Shown one piece after another: positions 58,222-64,000 of a DNA stretch of 64,000 bases. Location: NCBI RefSeq assembly GCF_001423885.1, contig NZ_LMPP01000002.1, positions 380,575 through 444,574 on the forward strand, written 5' to 3'. The position numbers and the translations under genes were made by a program. How positions within the stretch are numbered: the first letter of the stretch is position 1; the number at the start of each line of letters is the position of its first letter. Source of the DNA: Rathayibacter sp. Leaf185 (lineage in GTDB: Bacteria; Actinomycetota; Actinomycetes; Actinomycetales; Microbacteriaceae). The notes under the pieces are model-generated. The model saw only the letters and a list, made by a program, of their open reading frames with translations, did not search any database and was not told where the DNA came from.

Positions 58222-59343
58222 TCAGCCCGCCAGCAGCCCCCGGTACACCGCGTCCAGCCGCGCCGCGGTCGACGCCCACGAGTGCGCCGCCGCCCACTCC
58301 ACGCCGCCGCGCCCGAGTCGCTCGCGCTCCACGGAGTCCGCCAGCAGCCGCCGGATCTCGGCCGCCCAGACCCCGGGGTCGTCGGAGTCGATCAGCACCC
58401 CGCTCCGTCCCTCGCTCACGGCGTCGACGAGCCCCGTGGTCCGCCGCGCGAGCACCGGCGTGCCGCTCGCCGCGGCCTCGAGCGCGATCAGCCCGAAGGT
58501 CTCGGCCGCCGACGGCACCAGGGCGAGGCGGGCACTCCGGAGGCGCACGGCGGTCTCGTCGCGATCGGCCACCCCGTCGAAGCGCACCGAGTCGGCCACG
58601 CCGAGCGTGCGCACCGCCTCCGCGACCTGGTCGAGGTAGCCCTCGCGGCCCGGCGCCGGCCCGCCGACGAGCCGCAGCACCGGCCGCTCGCCGGCCGGGA
58701 TCCGCGCGAGAGCCTGCACCGCGAGAAGCTGCCCCTTGAGCGGCTGCATCCGGCCGACCAGCACGATCTCGCGCGGGCGCTCGGCCGTCCCGGGACGGAA
58801 CCGCGGGTCGACTCCGGGCGCCACGATCGTCACCTTGCCCGCATCGACGCCGTACCCGCGCACGACGTCGTCGTACTCCGCCGTCCCCGCGACCACGACG
58901 GCGTCGGCGGAGGCGAGCACCGAGTGCTCCGACCGGATCCGCTCCTCGGGTTCGCGAGCGTCGCCGGGCACGAGCCGCACGTTCTTCGCGAGCGAGTTCG
59001 AGTGCATCGAGTGCACGTGCGGCGCCCCGGTCAGCATCCCGGCGAGCCCGGACACCCAGTAGTGCGAGTGCACCACGTCGGCACCGGCTGCGGCATGGGC
59101 GAAGACGGGCGCTGCGGCGGCGAGCGCGTACTTGTCGCCCTCGGGCACCGGCACCCCGACCACCTCGACGCCCGGCGCGAGCGGCAGCGTCCCGGAGCCG
59201 CGGGTCAGCACCGTGACCTCCCAGCCCAGCACGGCGAGCTCGGGCAGCACCGCCGCGAGGTACACGTTCATGCCGCCCGCATCGCCCGTCGAGGGCTGCT
59301 CGAGCGGAGAGGTGTGCGCCGAGACGACCGACAGGCGAGGCAT
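58222..59343 (-). CDS. MshA-like GT4 glycosyltransferase
   Basis: The 373-residue GT-B protein begins with SVVSAHTSPLEQPSTGDAGG, matching the TSP..QPGTGDAGGMNVY region of MshA, the mycothiol GlcNAc transferase. It carries DVVHSHYWVSGLAG and a C-terminal AETFGLIALEAAASGTPV donor motif. The family also includes sucrose-phosphate-synthase-like members. Mycothiol synthesis would need mshB, mshC and mshD elsewhere; none is in the window. ATG 59343 is 6 nt after a minus-strand TACGAT, so it may be leaderless. Confidence 0.78.
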   Translation of the reverse strand: MPRLSVVSAHTSPLEQPSTGDAGGMNVYLAAVLPELAVLGWEVTVLTRGSGTLPLAPGVEVVGVPVPEGDKYALAAAAPVFAHAAAGADVVHSHYWVSGLAGMLTGAPHVHSMHSNSLAKNVRLVPGDAREPEERIRSEHSVLASADAVVVAGTAEYDDVVRGYGVDAGKVTIVAPGVDPRFRPGTAERPREIVLVGRMQPLKGQLLAVQALARIPAGERPVLRLVGGPAPGREGYLDQVAEAVRTLGVADSVRFDGVADRDETAVRLRSARLALVPSAAETFGLIALEAAASGTPVLARRTTGLVDAVSEGRSGVLIDSDDPGVWAAEIRRLLADSVERERLGRGGVEWAAAHSWASTAARLDAVYRGLLAG

Positions 59344-59349
59344 CCCTCC

Positions 59350-59355
59350 ATCGTA
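59350..59355 (-). promoter_or_regulatory. leaderless -10 element TACGAT for the MshA-like gene
   Basis: On the minus strand TACGAT is followed by GGAGGG and the ATG, 6 nt downstream. The GGAGGG could equally be a ribosome site. Confidence 0.45.
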
Positions 59356-59416
59356 GGAGGGGCACGGATCCCGGCCCGCGGCTCGCACGGCTCCCGTAAT
59401 CGGGTTGAATGGACGG

Positions 59417-62400
59417 ATGCGTTCCGTTCGGGCCGCGGAGAGCAAGAGGTCCATGGCCCGCCAGAGTCCCCCCGCACCAGCGCCGGAGTCGGTGGCGCTC
59501 GGGACGAACGAGCCGTTCTCCGAGCAGGACATCCGCGCACTGGTCGGCACCGCCGCCTTCGAGAAGGGCACCGCCTACGCCGACGAGAGGCGTGTCGGCG
59601 AGCTGCAGTGGTTCGGCGGCCGCACCCGGCTCTTCGGTCAGGTGCAGGGCTCCGGCCGCTCGCCGTACGCCGTCAGCGTGCAGCTCCGCGAGGACGCCGG
59701 TCGCTCGATCCTGCTCGGCGGCGCCTGCAGCTGCCCCGTCAAGCACGAGTGCAAGCACGTCGCGGCGGTCCTCATCGAGGCTCTCCGTCGCGAGCGCGAG
59801 GGCGGTCTCACCGGTCCCACCGCGGGGGTCGACGCGGTTCCGGAGTGGCGCAGCGCACTCGCTCCGCTGCTCGCGGGCGCCGAGCGCTCGCACTCCGGCA
59901 TCCCGCTCGGCCTCCAGTTCGAGCTCCTCCCCGGCGAGCCGGTCCGACGACCGCCCGGCCGCTACAACAGCTACCGTCCGCCGCCCGAGCCCCGCCCCCG
60001 CCTGGGCATCCGGCCGGTCCGGATGGGCGACCGCGACCGCTGGGTGCGCACCGGCACCAGCTGGCGCGACCTCGGCTACCTGCACTACAGCCACGACTAC
60101 GACGAGCGCCAGATCGACGTCGTCCGCGAGATGCAGGGCATCCTCTCGGGCCACAGCGCCTCGAGCTACTACTCGCCCGACACCTGGCTCTACCTCGACC
60201 AGTGCCGGAGCGAGGCCATCTGGGCAGCGCTGCACGGCGCCGTCCGCGCGGGGATCGGCCTGGTCATGGGCGACCGCGACCAGACTCCGCTGCGGATCCT
60301 CGACACCACGGCGACCGCCTCCATCGACGTCACCCGCACCGCGAGCGGCCTCGAGCTGCGCTCGCTGGTCGCGATCGGCGAGCATCCCGCGCCCGAGGAG
60401 TTCGGCTTCATCGGCGACCCCGCCGTCGGCCTCTACACCTGGGAGCCCGGCGACGAGCTGCGCGCCCGCCCCGTGACGCTCGTGCCGTTCGCGGCGCCGC
60501 TGGTCTCCTCCGCCCGCACCTTCCTCTGGAGCCGCGAGGCGATCCGCATCCCCGAGCAGGAGGAGTCGGCGTTCCTCACCGAGCACTACCAGCGCCTGCA
60601 CCGCCTGTTCGCGATCGTGTCGCGCGACGGCTCCTTCGAGGCGCCCCCGGTGCCCGAGCCGCGCCTGGGTCTCACCCTCGAGCACACCGAGGGCGCCGGC
60701 CTCCGCGGCTCCTGGTGGTGGCGCTATGGCGTCGAGGGCGCGCGCGGAGTCGAGGCCGAGCGCCTCCCGCTGCGGCTCGACGACGAGTCCGGCTACCGTG
60801 ACGCCGAGGCCGAGCAGCGCATCCTCGACTCGCTCACCGGTGCAGGCATCGATCCGGAGTCGACCCCCGCGCTGGTCTCCCGCTCGAGCCGGCGCTTGCG
60901 GCCCGCGTTCGATCTGCGCGGCATGCAGACCGTCGGGTTCCTCACCGGAGAGGTCGAGCGCCTCCGCGAGCTCGGCACGGTCGAGATCGAGGAGATCGGC
61001 GAGCGCGTCGAGTACCGCGAGGCCGCGGTCGCCCCGGTCGTCGCCGTGCAGACCGTCGCTCAGCCCGACAGCCGCGACTGGTTCAACCTCGAGATCTCGG
61101 TCACGGTCAACGACGAGGCGGTCCCGCTCGCCGAGATCTTCCTCGCCCTCGCGCGCGGCGACGAGTACATGGTGCTGCCGAGCGGCGTCTACTTCGCGCT
61201 CGACGACGAGCGCTTCGGCCGCCTCCGCGAGCTGATCGCCGAGGCGCGCGAGCTCTCGGACGACCAGGGCGAGACCCTGCGCATCAGCCGCTTCCAGTCG
61301 TCACTGTGGGACGAGCTCGTCGAGCTCGGCGTCGTCGAGGCGCAGGCCGCGGCGTGGCGCCGGGCGGTCGAGGGGCTCTCCGGATTCACGGCCACGGGGG
61401 CCCTCGAGTCGCGCCCGCTCCCTGACGGCTTCTCGGTGGAGCTGCGCCCGTACCAGCAGCTCGGTTACGACTGGCTCTCGTTCCTCTACGACAACCAGCT
61501 CGGCGGAGTCCTCGCCGACGACATGGGCCTGGGCAAGACCGTGCAGTCGCTGGCGCTCGTCGCCCGCGCGATGCAGGAGCAGCGCGTCGAGATCGGAGAC
61601 GCGGGCACCTCGCCGCGCCCGTTCCTCGTAGTGGCGCCCACGAGCGTCGTGCCCAACTGGGTCGGTGAGGCCAAGCGCTTCGCCCCGGGCCTGAAGGTCG
61701 TCGGCATCGACGAGACGTCCAAGAAGAAGCGCAGAGCGCTCTCGTCCGTGATCGGCGAGGCCGAGCTGGTGGTCACCTCCTACGCCCTGTTCCGCCTCGA
61801 CTACGAGTCGTACGCGGGCATCCGCTGGGCGGGCTTCATGCTCGACGAGGCGCAGTTCGTCAAGAACCGGCAGTCGGCCACCCACCAGCTCGCGCGCCGG
61901 CTCGACGTGCCCTTCAAGCTCGCGATCACGGGCACTCCGATGGAGAACAACGTGATGGAGCTGTGGTCGCTCCTCTCGATCGTCGCGCCGGGCCTGTTCC
62001 CGTCGCCGGTCGGGTTCGCCGAGTTCTACCAGAAGCCGATCGAGCGCGACGCCGACACCGAGAAGCTCAGCCAGCTGCGCCGCCGCATCCGCCCGCTGAT
62101 GCTGCGGCGGACGAAGGAGCTCGTCGCGACGGAGCTGCCGCCCAAGCAGGAGCAGACCCTCCAGGTCGAGCTCGGCCCGCGTCAGCGCAAGGTCTACGAC
62201 ACCTACCTCGCCCGCGAGCGACAAAGGGTGCTCGGGCTCATCGGCGACTTCGAGAAGAACCGCTTCGCGATCTTCCGCGCCCTCACGGTGCTGCGGCAGG
62301 TGGCGCTCGACGCGGCGCTCGTCGACGAAGCGCACGCGACGGTCCCCTCGACCAAGCTCGACCTGCTCGACGAGCTGCTCGCCGACGCGCTGGCCGAGGG

Positions 62401-62854
62401 GCACCGGGTTCTGGTGTTCAGCCAGTTCACGCGCTTCCTCGGTCGCGTGCGCGGGCGCCTCGATGCGGCGGGCGTCGAGTACGCCTATCTCGACGGAGCG
62501 ACCAAGAAGCGCGACGAGGTCATCGAGCGGTTCCGCTCGGGCGACGCGGGCGTGTTCCTGATCTCGCTGAAGGCGGGCGGCTTCGGGCTCAACCTCACCG
62601 AGGCCGACTACTGCATCCTGCTCGACCCGTGGTGGAACCCGGCGACGGAGTCGCAGGCCGTCGACCGCGCGCACCGCATCGGTCAGACGCGCTCGGTGAT
62701 GGTCTACCGCCTCGTCGCGAAGGACACGATCGAGGAGAAGGTCATGGCCCTCAAGGAGGCGAAGGCCGCCCTCTTCGCGGCCGTCATGTCCGACGACGGC
62801 GCGGCGGCCACCGGCGGCATCACAGCGGAGGACGTGCGGGAGCTGCTGGGCTGA
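59417..62854 (+). CDS. SWIM/SNF2-family DNA helicase-like ATPase
   Basis: The 1,145-residue protein has a SWIM zinc finger near residue 104 (CSCPVKHECKHVA) and a long middle region. The SNF2 ATPase core has Walker A DDMGLGKT near 700, DEAQ and TGTPMENNVMELWSLL. The helicase C-terminal part has FLISLKAGGFGLNLTEA and RAHRIGQTRSVMVYRL near 1080. Bacterial SNF2 proteins remodel DNA-bound complexes; a specific role is not known. ATG 59417 is used; 59453 is possible. It ends in a 17-bp tandem repeat across its stop. Confidence 0.88.
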   Translation: MRSVRAAESKRSMARQSPPAPAPESVALGTNEPFSEQDIRALVGTAAFEKGTAYADERRVGELQWFGGRTRLFGQVQGSGRSPYAVSVQLREDAGRSILLGGACSCPVKHECKHVAAVLIEALRREREGGLTGPTAGVDAVPEWRSALAPLLAGAERSHSGIPLGLQFELLPGEPVRRPPGRYNSYRPPPEPRPRLGIRPVRMGDRDRWVRTGTSWRDLGYLHYSHDYDERQIDVVREMQGILSGHSASSYYSPDTWLYLDQCRSEAIWAALHGAVRAGIGLVMGDRDQTPLRILDTTATASIDVTRTASGLELRSLVAIGEHPAPEEFGFIGDPAVGLYTWEPGDELRARPVTLVPFAAPLVSSARTFLWSREAIRIPEQEESAFLTEHYQRLHRLFAIVSRDGSFEAPPVPEPRLGLTLEHTEGAGLRGSWWWRYGVEGARGVEAERLPLRLDDESGYRDAEAEQRILDSLTGAGIDPESTPALVSRSSRRLRPAFDLRGMQTVGFLTGEVERLRELGTVEIEEIGERVEYREAAVAPVVAVQTVAQPDSRDWFNLEISVTVNDEAVPLAEIFLALARGDEYMVLPSGVYFALDDERFGRLRELIAEARELSDDQGETLRISRFQSSLWDELVELGVVEAQAAAWRRAVEGLSGFTATGALESRPLPDGFSVELRPYQQLGYDWLSFLYDNQLGGVLADDMGLGKTVQSLALVARAMQEQRVEIGDAGTSPRPFLVVAPTSVVPNWVGEAKRFAPGLKVVGIDETSKKKRRALSSVIGEAELVVTSYALFRLDYESYAGIRWAGFMLDEAQFVKNRQSATHQLARRLDVPFKLAITGTPMENNVMELWSLLSIVAPGLFPSPVGFAEFYQKPIERDADTEKLSQLRRRIRPLMLRRTKELVATELPPKQEQTLQVELGPRQRKVYDTYLARERQRVLGLIGDFEKNRFAIFRALTVLRQVALDAALVDEAHATVPSTKLDLLDELLADALAEGHRVLVFSQFTRFLGRVRGRLDAAGVEYAYLDGATKKRDEVIERFRSGDAGVFLISLKAGGFGLNLTEADYCILLDPWWNPATESQAVDRAHRIGQTRSVMVYRLVAKDTIEEKVMALKEAKAALFAAVMSDDGAAATGGITAEDVRELLG

Positions 62855-62890
62855 TCGAGCTGCTGGGCTGATCGTGCTGCCGGGCCGATC
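62840..62890 (+). repeat. 17-bp tandem repeat across the SNF2 stop
   Basis: GAGCTGCTGGGCTGATC occurs twice exactly (62840-62856, 62857-62873), and a third copy (62874-62890) differs at three bases. The first copy carries the final codons ELLG and the stop. Confidence 0.85.
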
Positions 62891-62892
62891 GC

Positions 62893-63453
62893 TCAGCAGC
62901 CCTGCTCGGCCAGCACCTTCGCGAAGGCGCCCGTCTGGTAGACGTACTCGTAGGCCCACGCGCCGATGCTGCTCGGCTCTCCGGAGGAGACCATCAGCAC
63001 CTGCCCGTCCCAGCAGCGCTCCATCAGGATGCGCGCCCGCGTGATGTGCGGCGTCTGCGTGATGACGGCGACCGAGTCCCACCCGTTCGACTCCGCGTAG
63101 TCGCGGAGGGATCGCGCCTCACCCCGGGTCGTCCCCGGCACCGCGGTGAAGCAGACCACGACCATGTCCGGCTCGTCGCAGGCGACCACGTCGCTCTCCT
63201 CGGGTCCTGCCGCGAGCTCCGACTGCCAGACCGAGATCAGGAGCGTGTCGGCCACGCCCTCCTCGACCAGCTCGCGGCCGAGCTCCGTGCGGGCCCGAGT
63301 GGCCGGCCCGAGCACCAGCACGGCGTCGACGTGCGCGGGCACGTCGTCCGTCGCCGGGAGAACGTAGACGGGGACGCCGACGGCCACCAGCACGACGAGC
63401 GCGACCAGCGCCCCGACGGCGGCCCGGCGCGCCGAGCGCAGCGATACCCGCAT
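62893..63453 (-). CDS. DUF218/SanA-like membrane-anchored protein
   Basis: The 186-residue protein has one N-terminal membrane helix (about 10-32) and a DUF218 domain with DAVLVLGPATRARTELGREL, VPGTTRGEARSLRDYA and SVAVITQTPHITRARILME. DUF218 proteins such as SanA and YdcF act outside the membrane in envelope functions. It has several cysteines (VVACDEP, MVVVCFTA, ERCWDG) that could pair outside the cell. It converges on the SNF2 gene. Confidence 0.85.
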   Translation of the reverse strand: MRVSLRSARRAAVGALVALVVLVAVGVPVYVLPATDDVPAHVDAVLVLGPATRARTELGRELVEEGVADTLLISVWQSELAAGPEESDVVACDEPDMVVVCFTAVPGTTRGEARSLRDYAESNGWDSVAVITQTPHITRARILMERCWDGQVLMVSSGEPSSIGAWAYEYVYQTGAFAKVLAEQGC

Positions 63454-63523
63454 GCAGCCTCCGATCCCCGGCGGTCACGGTACCGCAGCCGTGTGACGCC
63501 GATGTGTCGTCCGCCGTCCCCTG

Positions 63524-63570
63524 CCTGCCGGTCGACCAGCCGCCGCAGGCGGCGTCTCGAGACCCACCAG
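63524..63570. repeat. third copy of the dispersed palindromic unit
   Basis: GGTCGACCAGCC, a GCCGCC-GCA-GGCGGC hairpin and GTCTCGAGAC followed by CCACCAG match the units at 40.1 kb on the opposite strand. It lies between two minus-strand genes. Confidence 0.65.
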
Positions 63571-63597
63571 CGTCAGCAGATCTTCCGTCGGGCCTCG

Positions 63598-64000
63598 TCA
63601 GCCCAGCAGCCCCCGCACTCCCGCCTCGACGTCAGCGCCGAGCCGTCCGGCCCGCCGGGCGAGCCGCACCGCCACCGACCGGTGCGGGTGCAGCAGCCGC
63701 CGCGCCGCCGTGCAGGGGAGGGCGAACGCGCCCGTCACCCCCGCGTCGATCCCCTCGAGCCCGCCGTCGTCGCGGCCGTGCACGAGCTCGCGGCCCTCCC
63801 GCGCCAGCGGATCCGGCAGCATCGTCTCGCCGAGCGGCAGCCGCAGCACCGCGAGCACTGCCGCGGCCGCGATGCGCCCCGCGAGGGGCCGCCCGATCGC
63901 ACCGGCGGCGAGCTCGCCGAAGAAGTCCGCCTGCCGCTCCAGGATCGCGATCGCCGCCTCTGCCACCCGCTCCATCTCGGGGTGCAGCGACAGCCGCGCC
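63598..64000 (-). CDS. unrecognised protein, C-terminal part
   Basis: The frame stays open to the right edge (ARLSLHPEMERVAE...), so the start is missing. The visible part is alanine/arginine-rich with a helical pattern: ILERQADFFGELAAGAIGRPLAG, LAVLRLPLGETMLPDP and a final TGAFALPCTAARRLLHPHRS. No motif allows a confident family; it could be the end of a larger enzyme. Confidence 0.5.
   Translation of the reverse strand, partial: ARLSLHPEMERVAEAAIAILERQADFFGELAAGAIGRPLAGRIAAAAVLAVLRLPLGETMLPDPLAREGRELVHGRDDGGLEGIDAGVTGAFALPCTAARRLLHPHRSVAVRLARRAGRLGADVEAGVRGLLG

Noticed and set aside
58222-59343. Firm assignment of the GT4 gene as mshA
   Set aside because: The family match is good, but related GT4 enzymes share the motif and no other mycothiol gene is present to confirm it.
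57786-60685. Several long ORFs antisense or out of frame around the glycosyltransferase and SNF2 genes
   Set aside because: They overlap proteins with full motifs in other frames and show only Arg/Pro/Ala-rich composition.
62840-62890. Short tandem repeat as a CRISPR array
   Set aside because: The units are 17 bp with no spacers, and no cas genes occur in the window.

Overview
This 64 kb window is high-GC DNA densely packed with genes, many of them joined by 4-bp ATGA or GTGA overlaps. GTG starts are frequent and several genes appear to be transcribed without a leader. The gene content points to an actinobacterium, most likely Microbacteriaceae (Rathayibacter/Clavibacter-like). That placement is inferred from DUF222-HNH, DUF7882-like, MshA-like, polyphosphate-glucokinase and fused OleBC proteins. 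No rRNA, tRNA, CRISPR array, phage or insertion sequence was seen, so this looks like chromosome with accessory metabolic loci.

Left part (1-16 kb). A truncated NCS2 nucleobase permease and an amidase precede a carbohydrate-use locus. On the minus strand lie a TetR regulator, a DUF5060/DUF4038 (apiosidase-like) glycosidase and a nucleoside-hydrolase-like protein. Divergently on the plus strand lie an Opp/Dpp-type ABC importer (lipoprotein, permease, permease-ATPase fusion, ATPase), a GH3 and a GH43 glycosidase. A 21-bp inverted repeat (AAACCT-N9-AGGTTT and variants) recurs in the divergent intergenic region and again just before the GH3 gene, which suggests one TetR regulon. The probable role is uptake and hydrolysis of a plant-derived pentose-containing glycoside.

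Middle (16-33 kb). This stretch holds oxidoreductases (OYE, aldo/keto reductase), two RibD/DHFR-like proteins, an HNH endonuclease, an ECF sigma factor, an OhrR-type MarR regulator sharing a palindromic bidirectional promoter with a zinc-ribbon gene, and an alpha/beta hydrolase. It also holds a thioesterase, a frameshifted lipoprotein, two overlapping GAF-ANTAR genes, a D-threonine-aldolase-like enzyme, an MFS transporter, a lipoprotein and a PRISE-like reductase.

Centre-right (33-48 kb). A GH92 mannosidase preceded by an 8-codon ORF and a GT4 glycosyltransferase are followed by three genes (DUF7882-like, MarR, Ser/Thr kinase) whose upstream regions share a TAGACA motif. Next come a TetR regulator with a divergent quinone-oxidoreductase-like gene, AlkA with an apparent CTG start, small conserved proteins, a metallophosphoesterase and a CopZ-CopA copper-export pair behind a CsoR-type palindrome.

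Right part (48-64 kb). After dgt and a glutathione peroxidase comes a compact oleA-oleBC-oleD operon. In characterised bacteria these proteins join two fatty acyl-CoAs head-to-head to make long-chain olefins. A PadR regulator, polyphosphate glucokinase, an MshA-like glycosyltransferase, a SWIM/SNF2 helicase and a DUF218 protein follow. Two copies of a dispersed palindromic repeat lie near 40.1 and 63.5 kb.
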